Shown here in pieces: positions 19,114 to 27,899 of a stretch of 64,000 nucleotides of DNA (position 1 is the first letter of the stretch; each line of letters starts with the position of its first letter). The DNA comes from Agromyces bauzanensis. GTDB lineage: Bacteria > Actinomycetota > Actinomycetes > Actinomycetales > Microbacteriaceae. The DNA lies in contig NZ_BMMD01000003.1 in assembly GCF_014645655.1 (NCBI RefSeq), positions 62,001 through 126,000 on the forward strand, given 5' to 3'. The notes below the pieces were generated by a model, which was given only the letters and a program-made list of their open reading frames with translations, searched no databases and was not told where the DNA came from. Both the position numbers and the translations under genes were made by a program.

Positions 19114-19655
19114 CAGAGCACCTTGAAGTAGTCGAAGGGCTCGAGGCAGTCGAGGCACTCGTAGAGCGCCTTGCACGAGGTCGAGCCGAAGCGGGCGATC
19201 TCTCTCGTGTTGAGCGAGTTGCAGCGGGGGCACTTGACCGCCATCCGCACGCGCACGGGTCCGCCGCGCACGGCCGCGTGGCCGGTCGGCGCCTGGATGC
19301 CGTACTCGCGGAGCTTCTGCTTGCCGTCCTCGCTCATCCAGTCGGTGGTCCACGCCGGGGCGAGCACCAGCTTCACGTCGACGTCGGCGTAGCCGGCGTG
19401 CGTGAGGGCGAGCACCACGTCGTCGCGCATGGCGTCCATGGCGGGGCATCCGCTGTACGTCGGCGTCAGCTCCACGTGCACGGCGCCGCCGTCCTCGACC
19501 TCGACCGAACGCAGCACGCCGAGATCCTCGATCGTGAGCACGGGGATCTCGGGGTCGGTCACGGTCGCGGCGATGTCCCACGCCCGGCGGGCGGCCGGGT
19601 CGATGGGCAGCGGACGTGCCTGGGTCGCTGAGCTGGTCGAAGGGCGCGCGGTCAC
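19113..19655 (-). CDS. paaD: Phenylacetate degradation protein PaaD
   Basis: Iron-sulfur maturation factor for the epoxidase reductase system. 180 residues. A MIP18/DUF59 domain (ATVTDPEIPVLTIEDLGVLR) is followed by a C-terminal zinc-ribbon-like region with CPRC and CLDC pairs. The start is a GTG at 19655 whose GTGA overlaps the paaC stop. Codons 4 to 12 are written by a dispersed repeat (19620-19643), giving an unusual RPSTSSATQA segment before the conserved domain. Confidence 0.9.
   Translation of the reverse strand: MTARPSTSSATQARPLPIDPAARRAWDIAATVTDPEIPVLTIEDLGVLRSVEVEDGGAVHVELTPTYSGCPAMDAMRDDVVLALTHAGYADVDVKLVLAPAWTTDWMSEDGKQKLREYGIQAPTGHAAVRGGPVRVRMAVKCPRCNSLNTREIARFGSTSCKALYECLDCLEPFDYFKVL
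19620..19643. repeat. Dispersed repeat inside the paaD N-terminus
   Basis: The 'GGTCGCTGAGC..GTCGAAGGG' element, a second repeat type that has a near relative inside mftC at 36193-36215. Here it is translated as part of the PaaD leader. Confidence 0.6.
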
Positions 19656-20509
19656 CACGACGCCCCCGGGTGTGCACGGGCCAGCACCTGCATCTCGGCC
19701 AGGAGCGGCCCGAGGTGCTCGGTGTGCTTGCCCTGACGGCCGCCGCCGGCCGCGATGTAGGCGTGCCGCCCGGTGGGCAGCTCGAGCTTCGCCTCGGCGA
19801 AGACGTCGGCGATCATGGCGTCGAAGCCCGCGCGAAGCGACGACGGCAGCACCGCGACGCCCTGTGCGGCGAGCCGCTCGACGAGCTCGTCGTCGCGGAA
19901 CAGCTCCTCGACGTACGGCCACGTATCGCCGATGCCCACGATCATGCGGCGACGCGACTCTTCGGTGCCGCCGGCGAGCCGCACCGTCCACTGGATCGCG
20001 TGATCGCGGTGGTAGTCGACCTCCTTCGCCGACTTCGCGGCGATGGCGGCGAGCGTCAGGTCGGTCGACTCCGTCAGCGCGGCGTAGAGCTCGACGAGGT
20101 AGACGGATGCCACGAGCCCACGTGCGATCGTGTGCGCGAAGTCGCCGTTCGGCTGCTCGAAGAGCCACGCGTTGCGGAAGTCGGGCTCGTCGCGGAAGTA
20201 CGCGAGGTCGTCTTCGCTGCGTCCCGTGTCGGTGCCCGCGTAGTGCAGGAGGGAGCGGGCGTGGCCGATCAGGTCGAGCGCGATGTTGCCGAGCGCGACG
20301 TCCTCCTCGAGCTCGGGTGCGCGGGAGATCCAGTCGCCGAGGTGCTGGGCGAGCACGAGCGCGTCGTCGCCGAGCCGCATGGCGTACTCCGCGACATCCG
20401 TCGACGCGACCGCACCGTGCCGCGCGCTCTCGCCCGCGTACTCGTCGGCGAGGCGAATGCGATCGACCGACACCTCGCCGTGCGGGTCGATGTCGTGCTC
20501 GTCGCTCAC
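19652..20509 (-). CDS. paaC: Phenylacetyl-CoA epoxidase structural subunit PaaC
   Basis: Ferritin-like subunit that dimerises with PaaA and lacks its own active diiron centre. 285 residues, all helical in appearance. Typical stretches are LGDDALVLAQHLGDWISRAPELEEDVAL near residue 45 and YHRDHAIQWTVRLAGG further on. Overlaps paaB by 4 bp and paaD by GTGA. Confidence 0.92.
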   Translation of the reverse strand: MSDEHDIDPHGEVSVDRIRLADEYAGESARHGAVASTDVAEYAMRLGDDALVLAQHLGDWISRAPELEEDVALGNIALDLIGHARSLLHYAGTDTGRSEDDLAYFRDEPDFRNAWLFEQPNGDFAHTIARGLVASVYLVELYAALTESTDLTLAAIAAKSAKEVDYHRDHAIQWTVRLAGGTEESRRRMIVGIGDTWPYVEELFRDDELVERLAAQGVAVLPSSLRAGFDAMIADVFAEAKLELPTGRHAYIAAGGGRQGKHTEHLGPLLAEMQVLARAHPGASW

Positions 20510-20814
20510 AGGTGCTTCACCCCTTCGGACTTCGTGTAGTACACGGCGTGCCGGTAGTTCTTGCCGGCCGGGCTCTCGAAGAACGCGCCCTTCGCGTCGG
20601 GGTCGCTCGTGGTGATCGCGTCGGCGGGGACCACCCAGATCGACACGCCCTCGTTGCGACGCGTGTACAGGTCGCGCGCGTTGCGCACGGCCATGTCGGC
20701 GTCGGGCGCGTGCAGCGATCCGACGTGCACGTGGCTGAGGCCGCGATTGGCCCGCACGAAGACCTCCCAGAGGGGCCAGGCCTCGGTGCCCGTCTCGCCG
20801 GGAGTCGACATCAT
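20506..20814 (-). CDS. paaB: Phenylacetyl-CoA epoxidase small subunit PaaB
   Basis: Small subunit bridging PaaAC dimers. 102 residues. WPLWEVFVRANRGLSHVHVG and the MAVRNARDLYTRR segment are diagnostic of PaaB. Two consecutive ATGs (20814, 20811) follow AAGGTGG; either may be used. It lies 15 bp after paaA. Confidence 0.92.
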   Translation of the reverse strand: MMSTPGETGTEAWPLWEVFVRANRGLSHVHVGSLHAPDADMAVRNARDLYTRRNEGVSIWVVPADAITTSDPDAKGAFFESPAGKNYRHAVYYTKSEGVKHL

Positions 20815-20828
20815 GCCACCACCTTCTG

Positions 20829-21788
20829 CTACGCGGCCTGCTTGCGGGCGTAGGCCGCGGCGGCCTCCCGCACCCAGGCGCCGTTCTCGTGGGCCTCGCG
20901 ACGGCGACGCATGCGCTCGGCGTTGGCGGGGCCGCGGCCGGCGATCACCTCGTGGAACTCGTCCCAGTCGATCTCGCTCATGTCGTAGGCCTGCTTCTCC
21001 TCGTTCCACTTGAGGTTGGGGTCGGGAAGCGTCACGCCGAGCACCTCGGCCTGCGGCACGAGCATGCCGACGAACCGCTGGCGCAGCTCGTCGTTCGAGA
21101 AGCGCTTGATCTTCCAGGCCATCGACTGCGTCGAGTTCGGAGATTCGTCGTCGGGCGGGCCGAACATCATGAGCGCGGGCCAGTACCAGCGGTTCACGGA
21201 CTCCTGCGCCATCCGGCGCTGCTCCTCGGTGCCCTGCATGAGCTCGAGGAGGATCTCGAAGCCCTGGCGCTGGTGGAACGACTCCTCCTTGCAGATGCGC
21301 ACCATCGCCCGGCCGTAGGGGCCGTACGAGGCACGGCACAGCGGCACCTGGTTGGCGATGGCCGCGCCGTCGACCAGCCAGCCGATGGAGCCCATGTCGG
21401 CCCAGGTCGGGGTCGTGTAGTTGAAGATCGAGGAGTACTTGGCCTTGCCCTCCAGCAGCTGGTCCGTCATCTCCTCGCGGGAGATGCCGAGCGTCTGGGC
21501 GGCCGAGTAGAGGTACAGCCCGTGGCCGGCCTCGTCCTGCACCTTGGCGATGAGGATCGCCTTGCGCTTGAGGCTCGGCGCACGCGAGATCCAGTTCGAC
21601 TCGGGCTGCATGCCGATGATCTCGGAGTGCGCGTGCTGCGAGATCTGACGGATCAGCGTCTTGCGGTAGGCGTCGGGCATCCAGTCGCGGGGCTCGATGC
21701 GCGAGTCCTCGGCGATGAGGTCGTTGAACTGCGCCTCCTCAGGGGAGAACTCACGCCCGACCAGGCTGAGGTCTGCGGGAGAGGTCAT
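20829..21788 (-). CDS. paaA: Phenylacetyl-CoA epoxidase catalytic subunit PaaA
   Basis: Diiron oxygenase subunit that epoxidises the aromatic ring of phenylacetyl-CoA. 319 residues from the ATG at 21788, which follows AGGAGT by 6 nt (a longer frame upstream lacks this). The diiron ligands sit in KVQDEAGHG near residue 90 and [10 protein letters not shown] near 168, and [14 protein letters not shown] lies between them. First gene of paaABCDE, whose promoter overlaps the operator at 21841-21862. Confidence 0.95.
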   Translation of the reverse strand: MTSPADLSLVGREFSPEEAQFNDLIAEDSRIEPRDWMPDAYRKTLIRQISQHAHSEIIGMQPESNWISRAPSLKRKAILIAKVQDEAGHGLYLYSAAQTLGISREEMTDQLLEGKAKYSSIFNYTTPTWADMGSIGWLVDGAAIANQVPLCRASYGPYGRAMVRICKEESFHQRQGFEILLELMQGTEEQRRMAQESVNRWYWPALMMFGPPDDESPNSTQSMAWKIKRFSNDELRQRFVGMLVPQAEVLGVTLPDPNLKWNEEKQAYDMSEIDWDEFHEVIAGRGPANAERMRRRREAHENGAWVREAAAAYARKQAA

Positions 21789-21840
21789 CGTCGACTCCTG
21801 TAGTGTACGCGGCATCCGGGGCACCCGTGGCTCCGGCATT

Positions 21841-21862
21841 ACTAACCGATCGTTCAGTTAGT
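21841..21862. promoter_or_regulatory. PaaR operator in the divergent paaA/paaI promoter
   Basis: A 22-bp near-perfect palindrome: ACTAACCGAT at one end and TCAGTTAGT at the other, with 6-bp perfect outer arms. It matches in all but one defined position the box I recall for the Corynebacterium glutamicum PaaR repressor (ACTNACCG...CGGTNAGT). A leftward -10 (TATACT, complement of 21860-21865) and a rightward -10 (TATAGT, 21864-21869) overlap or abut it, so one repressor could shut both operons. Another inverted repeat, TTGCAG/CTGCAA, lies at 21873-21889 in the paaI leader. Confidence 0.82.
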
Positions 21863-21919
21863 ATATAGTCGATTGCAGCGCCACTGCAACGGCGTGCGAA
21901 CTCGATGAGGAGCTTCAAG

Positions 21920-22396
21920 ATGACGGATGCCGAAACCTCGGCGACCACCACAGATGTCGCTGCTGCCCAGCCGGCCCCGCCGGTCCCCAACCGCGCGATG
22001 ATGGACCGCGACCTCGCGTCGTCGGCCCTCGGCATGGTCGTGGAACGCGACGATCCCGGTCACGCCGTGGTCTCCATGCGCGTGCGCGACGACATGACCA
22101 ACGGATTCCGCATCACCCACGGCGGCCTCGTGTTCACGCTGGCGGACACGGCGTTCGCGATCGCATGCAACGAGGACGACAACATCACCGTCGCGGCAGG
22201 CGCCGACATCACCTTCCTGAAGTCCACCGTCGCCGGGCAGACGCTCACCGCGACCGCGGTGCGCCGCACCCGCAGCGGGCGCACGGGCCTCTATGACGTG
22301 TCGGTCGTCGACGAACACGGCGACGCCGTCGCCGAGTTCCGCGGCCGCTCGATCACAACCAACCGTTCACTGCAGGCCGAGCAGCGGGGCGCGTAG
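21920..22396 (+). CDS. paaI: Hotdog-fold acyl-CoA thioesterase PaaI
   Basis: Hydrolyses dead-end ring-hydroxylated phenylacetyl-CoA esters to free CoA. 158 residues. The hotdog core shows NGFRITHGGLVFTLADTAFA (the HGG segment with the Asp of the family) and ADITFLKSTVAGQTLTA. The ATG at 21905 overlaps the ribosome site GAGGAG, so 21920 is the start. First gene rightward from the paa operator, 41 bp before paaK. Confidence 0.88.
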   Translation: MTDAETSATTTDVAAAQPAPPVPNRAMMDRDLASSALGMVVERDDPGHAVVSMRVRDDMTNGFRITHGGLVFTLADTAFAIACNEDDNITVAAGADITFLKSTVAGQTLTATAVRRTRSGRTGLYDVSVVDEHGDAVAEFRGRSITTNRSLQAEQRGA

Positions 22397-22437
22397 CGCG
22401 CCGCATCCCGAGCCTCTTCTCACCTCCGGAGCACACC

Positions 22438-23775
22438 GTGTCGACGACGACGACCACCACCAGCACCGTCTCGGGCCTTCGCCCGCCAACCCTCGACGAG
22501 CTCGACCCCGAGGAGCGTATGACTCGCTCCGAACTCGAGGCCCTGCAGCTGGAGCGCCTCCAGTGGACCGTGCGCCACGCCTACGAGCACGTGCCGCTGT
22601 ACACGAAGAAGTTCGACGATGCGGGCGTGCACCCCGACGACATCCGCTCGCTCGACGACGTCGTGAAGCTGCCGTTCACGACCAAGGAGGACCTGCGCCA
22701 GACCTACCCGTTCGGCATGTTCGCCGTGCCGATGGACCGGGTCGCCCGCATCCACGCCTCCTCTGGCACGACCGGGCGGCCGACCGTCGTCGGGTACACC
22801 AAGGAAGACCTCGAGCGCTGGGCCACGCTCGTCGCGCGCTCGCTGCGCGCCTCCGGCGTGCGCCCCGGCATGAAGGTGCACAACGCCTACGGCTACGGCC
22901 TGTTCACGGGCGGACTCGGCGCGCACGCGGGCGTCGAGAAGCTCGGCGCCACCGTCATCCCCATGTCCGGCGGGCAGACCGCGCGCCAGGTGCAGCTCAT
23001 CCGCGACTTCGAGCCCGACGCCATCATGTGCACTCCCAGCTACCTGCTCACGATCGCGGACGCGATGGTCGACGCCGGCATCGACCCGCACTCGACGAGC
23101 CTCAAGACCGCGATCCTCGGCGCTGAGCCGTGGACCAACGAACTTCGCCGTGAGCTGCAGCAGCGACTCGGCCTCGACGCGGTCGACATCTACGGCCTCA
23201 GCGAGGTCATGGGGCCGGGCGTCGGCAACGAGTGCATCGAGACGAAGGACGGCCCCCACATCTGGGAGGACCACTTCCTCCCCGAGGTCATCGACGACTC
23301 GCTGCAGCGGGTGCCCGACGGCACGATGGGCGAACTCGTGCTCACGACGCTCACCAAGGAGGCGTTGCCCGTCATCCGGTACCGCACGCGCGACCTCACG
23401 CGCCTGCTCCCCGGCACAGCGCGCCCGGCGATGCGCCGCATCGAGAAGATCACGGGCCGCAACGACGACATGATCATCCTCCGCGGCGTGAACCTCTTCC
23501 CGACCCAGATCGAGGAGATCGTGCTCGGCCTCGAGGAGCTCACCCCGCACTTCATCCTGGAGCTCAGCCGCACGGGCACCATGGACGACCTGACGGTGCG
23601 CATCGAGCGCCACCCCGACCTGTCGGTCGAGGACAGCCAGGGCGCCACGGTCGTGCTCGCCGAGCGCATCAAGGAGTTCGTCGGCTCGTCGGTCGCGGTG
23701 CGTCTCGAGGAGCCCGGCACGCTGCCGCGCAGCGAAGGCAAGTACCAGCGCGTCTACGACCTGCGCAACCAGTAG
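22438..23775 (+). CDS. paaK: Phenylacetate-CoA ligase PaaK
   Basis: Activates phenylacetate to phenylacetyl-CoA with ATP, the entry step of the pathway. 445 residues. AMP-binding signature SSGTTGRPTVVGYT near residue 105, then YGLSEVMGPGVGNEC and RGVNLFPTQIEEIVLG near the C-terminal hinge, all PaaK-type. GTG start after CGGAGC. Same transcript as paaI. Confidence 0.95.
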   Translation: MSTTTTTTSTVSGLRPPTLDELDPEERMTRSELEALQLERLQWTVRHAYEHVPLYTKKFDDAGVHPDDIRSLDDVVKLPFTTKEDLRQTYPFGMFAVPMDRVARIHASSGTTGRPTVVGYTKEDLERWATLVARSLRASGVRPGMKVHNAYGYGLFTGGLGAHAGVEKLGATVIPMSGGQTARQVQLIRDFEPDAIMCTPSYLLTIADAMVDAGIDPHSTSLKTAILGAEPWTNELRRELQQRLGLDAVDIYGLSEVMGPGVGNECIETKDGPHIWEDHFLPEVIDDSLQRVPDGTMGELVLTTLTKEALPVIRYRTRDLTRLLPGTARPAMRRIEKITGRNDDMIILRGVNLFPTQIEEIVLGLEELTPHFILELSRTGTMDDLTVRIERHPDLSVEDSQGATVVLAERIKEFVGSSVAVRLEEPGTLPRSEGKYQRVYDLRNQ

Positions 23776-24019
23776 CCGTCGGGCGGTCTCAACTCCTCCA
23801 CCGAGGGTGCCGACTGCGCCCGCGAGACGATCGCGGGCCGAGGCGGACGCTGCTTTCGGGGCCGCTGGGGCGCAGGGGCGCAGCGCCCGTCTCGAACGCC
23901 GCCCCCCGAACGAGGTCGCAGTCGTGCAGGGTTTCGGGCGCCGAAGCGCGCACTGCTGCGAATTCTCTCGAGGCCGTTGTTGAGGCCGCCAGACCGGCGG
24001 ATGCCACGGCAGGCGACGA

Positions 24020-24293
24020 TCGTGCGCGTCGCGCCGAGTTGCTCGGCGACGCGCAGCCGGCCGGGCACCCGGTCCACCGCGATGACCCCGTCGGGGATCT
24101 TCGAGAGCACCGTGTCGGCGTGCGGCACCCGGAGGAACTCGGCCATGGCGCCGCCGAGACCGCCGAAGGTCGGGCCGCTGCCGAACACGCCGCCGCGCTG
24201 GCCAAGCTGGATCTGGCCGCGCCGGCACATCGCGCACGCAACGCACCACGGTGCGGCCGGGCCGACGACGCGGTCGCCTGGCGCGGCTGGGCC
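24020..24293 (-). pseudogene. Remnant of a zinc-dependent alcohol dehydrogenase (MDR family)
   Basis: The frame runs GDRVVGPAAPWC, MCRRGQIQLGQRGG, FGSGPTFGGLGGAMAEFL and VPHADTVLSKIPDGV, then joins directly to IAVDRVPGRLRVAEQLGA. In intact relatives about 40 or more residues of nucleotide-binding fold lie at that join, so an internal deletion is inferred. The N-terminal catalytic-zinc region is missing, and the fourth structural-zinc Cys is Gly in QLGQRGG. The rest of the 548-bp gap between paaK and paaR holds no gene I can support. Confidence 0.72.
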
Positions 24294-24323
24294 ACGCGCA
24301 GGGAGCGTGCGAGACTGAGAACG

Positions 24324-24953
24324 ATGCCTGAGAACGGAACCCTCCGGCGAGGCCGCCCCGGCTACGACCAGCAGGGGATCCTCGAGGTCGCCGTCGCCGC
24401 CTTCAACCAGTACGGCTACGACGCGACCTCCATGGGCGTGCTCGCCGACCGGCTGGGCTTGTCGAAGTCGGCGATCTACCACCACTTCGCCTCGAAGGAC
24501 GAGATCCTCGAGCGCGCGCTCGACAACGCCCTGAGCGCGCTCGAGGGCGTGCTCCAGGGGCCCGAGTCCACCCACGGCCGGGCCGCCGACCGCCTCGAGT
24601 ACGTGCTCCGCGGCGGCGTGCACGTGCTCATCGCGAGGCTCCCGTATGTGACGCTGCTGCTGCGCGTGCGCGGCAACACCGAGGTCGAACGCCGGGCGCT
24701 GGCGCGCCGACGTGCCTTCGACCGGGCGGTGACCGCGCTCGTCGAGGAGGCGCAGGCCGAGGGGTCGCTGCGCAGCGACATCGACGCGAGCGTCGTGTCG
24801 CGCCTCGTCTTCGGCATGATCAACTCGATCGTCGAGTGGTATCGCACCGGCGGCCGGGAGGACGCCGACCGCCTCGCCGACGACGTCATCGCGGTGGCCC
24901 TCGATGGCCTGCGCATGCCCACCTCGAACCGCGTCGAGGAACTGCTGGGCTGA
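24324..24953 (+). CDS. paaR: TetR-family repressor, probable PaaR
   Basis: Probable phenylacetyl-CoA-responsive repressor of the paa genes. 209 residues. N-terminal TetR helix-turn-helix (YDATSMGVLADRLGLSKSAIYHHF, about residues 33-56) and a helical ligand domain. Its place 550 bp after paaK and the palindromic box in the paa promoter fit PaaR of Corynebacterium. A longer in-frame extension upstream antisense to the dehydrogenase remnant is not credible; the ATG at 24324 is used. Confidence 0.8.
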   Translation: MPENGTLRRGRPGYDQQGILEVAVAAFNQYGYDATSMGVLADRLGLSKSAIYHHFASKDEILERALDNALSALEGVLQGPESTHGRAADRLEYVLRGGVHVLIARLPYVTLLLRVRGNTEVERRALARRRAFDRAVTALVEEAQAEGSLRSDIDASVVSRLVFGMINSIVEWYRTGGREDADRLADDVIAVALDGLRMPTSNRVEELLG

Positions 24954-25088
24954 GTCCGGGTTGAGGAGGCGCGCCAGCGCCGCCCCCGCGAACGCGCCTC
25001 AGCGGTCGAGCTGCAGCCCCCGCCATGCGAATGCGCACAGCGCGCCGAACCGGTCACGCCAGAATGTCGGTCGCTCACTTTCTGTTCG

Positions 25089-25307
25089 TCAACAGGTCGC
25101 GCAACGCGCTCGGGGGGCGGGGCGGCGATTCCGGCGCAGGAGCGCCCACCCCGTCGCGGCGGCCGACCTCGCCCCGGTGGTCGCTGCGCGGGCATCCACC
25201 TCCTCGGCGCGACGCTCGTCGACCACACGGCGCCGCTCGAGTTCGCGCGTCAGGCGCGCCTCGCGCTCCGCCTGCAGGTGCGGGAAGGTCACTTCCGAGA
25301 TGAACAT
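25089..25307 (-). CDS. Small charged helical protein, possibly frameshifted
   Basis: 72 residues from an ATG that follows CGGAG by 6 nt. The first 45 residues are a strongly charged helix (HLQAEREARLTRELERRRVV). I do not recognise a family. After about residue 50 the sequence becomes Arg-rich and unnatural, while another frame on the same strand ends in SALRDLLTNRK; this suggests a frameshift or a wrong end. The remaining parts of 24954-25420 show a partial dispersed repeat (about 24960-24985) and nothing else. Confidence 0.4.
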   Translation of the reverse strand: MFISEVTFPHLQAEREARLTRELERRRVVDERRAEEVDARAATTGARSAAATGWALLRRNRRPAPRARCATC

Positions 25308-25420
25308 GCTGTACTCCGGTTCTTCGTGGATCTTCCCCTAAGCTCCTCCCTGAGGTGGCCGCGCGGCATCCGGAGAATCACCTATTTTCCGTTGTTGCCC
25401 TGCGCGAGGGGAATGGGTGG

Positions 25421-26491
25421 ATGCCTGAGGCTGCTGTACCGCGTGTGAAGAAGCGCATCGGGTTCCTGTCCTTCGGCCATTGGCATCCCTCGCCGCAGTC
25501 GGCGACCCGCTCGGGCGGCGAGGCACTCGTGCAGTCGATCGAGCTTTCCGTGGCCGCCGAGGAACTCGGCATCGACGGCGCGTTCTTCCGCGTGCATCAC
25601 TTCGCGCGTCAGCTCGCGAGCCCGTTCCCCCTGCTGGCCGCCATCGCGGCGCGCACGAGCCGCATCGAGATCGGCACGGGCGTCATCGACATGCGCTACG
25701 AGAATCCCCTGTACACGGCCGAGGAGGCCGCCGCCGCCGACCTCATCAGCGCGCACGCCGGCGGCGAGGGCCGCCTGCAGCTCGGCGTGAGCCGCGGGTC
25801 ACCCGAGCCCGCGCTGAACGGCGCGCACAGCTTCGGTTTCGTGCCACCCGAAGGCGAAGACGATGCCGCGCTCGCGCGCGCCAAGACCGAGACCTTCCGC
25901 CGGGCCATCGCCGGCGCCGGCGTCGCACCCGCGAACCCCAAGATGACCGGCACCACCGGCCTTCTGCCCATCCAGCCGCAGTCTCCGGGCCTCGCCGACC
26001 GCATCTGGTGGGGCAGCGGCACGCGGGCCACCGCCACCTGGACCGCCGAACAGGGCATGAACCTCATGAGCTCGACGCTGCTCACCGAGGACACGGGCGT
26101 GCCGTTCGACGAGCTGCAGGCCGAGCAGATCGAGCTGTACCGCGACGCGTGGGCCGCGGCCGGATGGGAGCGCACGCCCCGGGTGTCGGTCTCGCGCAGC
26201 GTCATCCCGCTCATCACCGACGAGGACCGCCGGTACTTCGGCGGCCGCCTCGGCCAGGACACGCAGGACCAGGTGGGCTTCCTCGACGGCGGCCTCGCCC
26301 GGTTCGGCAGGAGCTACATCGGCGAGCCCGACGCGATCGCGGCCGACCTCGCGCAGGACGCCGCCGTGGCCGCGGCGGACACGGTGCTGCTCACCGTGCC
26401 GAACCAGCTCGGCGTCGAGTACAACACGCGGCTGCTCGCCGCGATCGCCGAGCACGTGGCGCCTTCGATCGGCTGGGAACCCGCCCGGTAG
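25421..26491 (+). CDS. LLM-class flavin-dependent oxidoreductase
   Basis: Luciferase-like (TIM-barrel) FMN or F420 enzyme of unknown substrate. 356 residues. RIGFLSFGHWHPSP at the start of the barrel, DGAFFRVHHFARQLASPFPLL, and GTGVIDMRYENPLYTAEEAAAAD are typical of the bacterial luciferase-like monooxygenase group. The start could be the ATG at 25421 or the GTG at 25445, eight codons later and nearer the usual length. It is convergent with the mycofactocin operon (10-bp gap), so a functional link is only suggested by place. Confidence 0.8.
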   Translation: MPEAAVPRVKKRIGFLSFGHWHPSPQSATRSGGEALVQSIELSVAAEELGIDGAFFRVHHFARQLASPFPLLAAIAARTSRIEIGTGVIDMRYENPLYTAEEAAAADLISAHAGGEGRLQLGVSRGSPEPALNGAHSFGFVPPEGEDDAALARAKTETFRRAIAGAGVAPANPKMTGTTGLLPIQPQSPGLADRIWWGSGTRATATWTAEQGMNLMSSTLLTEDTGVPFDELQAEQIELYRDAWAAAGWERTPRVSVSRSVIPLITDEDRRYFGGRLGQDTQDQVGFLDGGLARFGRSYIGEPDAIAADLAQDAAVAAADTVLLTVPNQLGVEYNTRLLAAIAEHVAPSIGWEPAR

Positions 26492-26501
26492 GCACGCCGC
26501 G

Positions 26502-27899
26502 TCAGTGCCGCCGGCGCAGGTCGGGGAGCAGCGCCTTCGGCGAGCGCGCTCGGATCGCGCTCCACCAGACCCCCGCTCCGTACGCGGCGTCGTCGAGGCG
26601 ACGTGCGACGGCGAACCGCACCGGATCGAGCCTCGGCTTCGTGCGCGCATACTCGATCACGGTGTCGGCGAGGGTCGCCACGAGCACCGCTCGGCGAACG
26701 CGGCGCGACACGAGGCATCCGATCGCCGCGAGCGGCCACCAGTGCCGCAGCAGCAGCGCGAACCCCTGCGTCAGCGCGGCGATCGCGCCGTAGCCGGTGA
26801 GCCGACCGGCGAGGCGGTACGGATGCCGCACGCCCACCGCGCGGCGCCCGATGCGCACGATCGTCACGCCCGCGATGGCGGCCGCGACGGGCAGCGACCA
26901 GCGCCGCTGCGCCATCAGCGCCACGAGGAACCCGGCGCCCCACGGCGCGAGCACGACGGGCGCGATGTCGTCGGGATGCCGCACGGCGAGCGGGTGCGCG
27001 CCCGTGCCGTAGAACGCCTTGCGCCCCATCCACGCCAGGAGCGTCGACCGGTGCTCATGGCGCACGGATGCCGCGGGCTCGAACCGCACCCGCCGACCCT
27101 CGTCGACCAGCCGCCACACGAGGTCGACGTCCTCTCCAACGCGCATCGACTCGTCGAACCCGCGGCCGAGCGCGTCGACACGTGCGACGAGGCACGTGCT
27201 CGACACCCACGTGACGGGTGACCGCGGTCGCACGCTCGACGAGTCCTCGCCGAGGTCGAGCGACGAGCGGGCGTCCTCGTATCGGGTGATCCAGTTCGGC
27301 CGGCCCCTCTCGAGGCCGAGCACGCGGGGCGCCACCGTCACGAGCCCGGGGTCGGCGAAGTGCCGCAGCATCGTCTCGATCGCCGCGGGTTCGACGACCA
27401 CGTCGGAGTCGATGAACACGACGAACGGCGTCGTGACGCGTGCGAGCCCGGCGTTGCGCGCGCCCGCCGGCCCGACGTTCTCGGCGAGGGGCAGGAGTTC
27501 GGCGCCGTGCCGCGCGGCGACGGCGGCGACGGCGGCCCGGTCGACCGAGTCGTCGTCGACGACGATCACGTGCAGCGCCCCGCCGAGCCCGTCGAGGAGG
27601 CGGTCGAGCTGGCGCGGCCGGTCGCGCACGGGGATCACGACGGTGGCGAGCGCGAGGTCGGCGGCAGGCAGCGCGTCGACCACGGGGTCGGCCATGCCCG
27701 TCGCGAGGAGGTGGTCGGCGAGCGCGCGGCTCGAGGCATCCGTCACCGTCATCGTGCGGCCCCGGATGGCGCGGCGTGCGAGCGGCTTCAGGCGCGAGAT
27801 GCGGGTCGGCGAGCCGCCGACCAGCACGGCGCCGTCGTCGATGACGCGGGTGTGCCGGTTCAGGCGCACCACGAAGCCGTCGGGCAACCGCGCCGTCAC
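26502..27899 (-). CDS. mftF: Mycofactocin glycosyltransferase MftF
   Basis: Adds the oligo-glucose chain to pre-mycofactocin. 465 residues, the usual MftF length. The start is the GTG at 27899 overlapping the mftE stop. After a 90-residue N-terminal region (RLNRHTRVIDDGAVLVGGSPTRI is characteristic) comes a GT-A domain: VVIPVRDRP near 105, VVDDDS, and FIDSDV as the metal site, then GEDVDLVWRLVDEG. The C-terminal third has hydrophobic helices. Last gene of the locus. Confidence 0.92.
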   Translation of the reverse strand: MTARLPDGFVVRLNRHTRVIDDGAVLVGGSPTRISRLKPLARRAIRGRTMTVTDASSRALADHLLATGMADPVVDALPAADLALATVVIPVRDRPRQLDRLLDGLGGALHVIVVDDDSVDRAAVAAVAARHGAELLPLAENVGPAGARNAGLARVTTPFVVFIDSDVVVEPAAIETMLRHFADPGLVTVAPRVLGLERGRPNWITRYEDARSSLDLGEDSSSVRPRSPVTWVSSTCLVARVDALGRGFDESMRVGEDVDLVWRLVDEGRRVRFEPAASVRHEHRSTLLAWMGRKAFYGTGAHPLAVRHPDDIAPVVLAPWGAGFLVALMAQRRWSLPVAAAIAGVTIVRIGRRAVGVRHPYRLAGRLTGYGAIAALTQGFALLLRHWWPLAAIGCLVSRRVRRAVLVATLADTVIEYARTKPRLDPVRFAVARRLDDAAYGAGVWWSAIRARSPKALLPDLRRRH

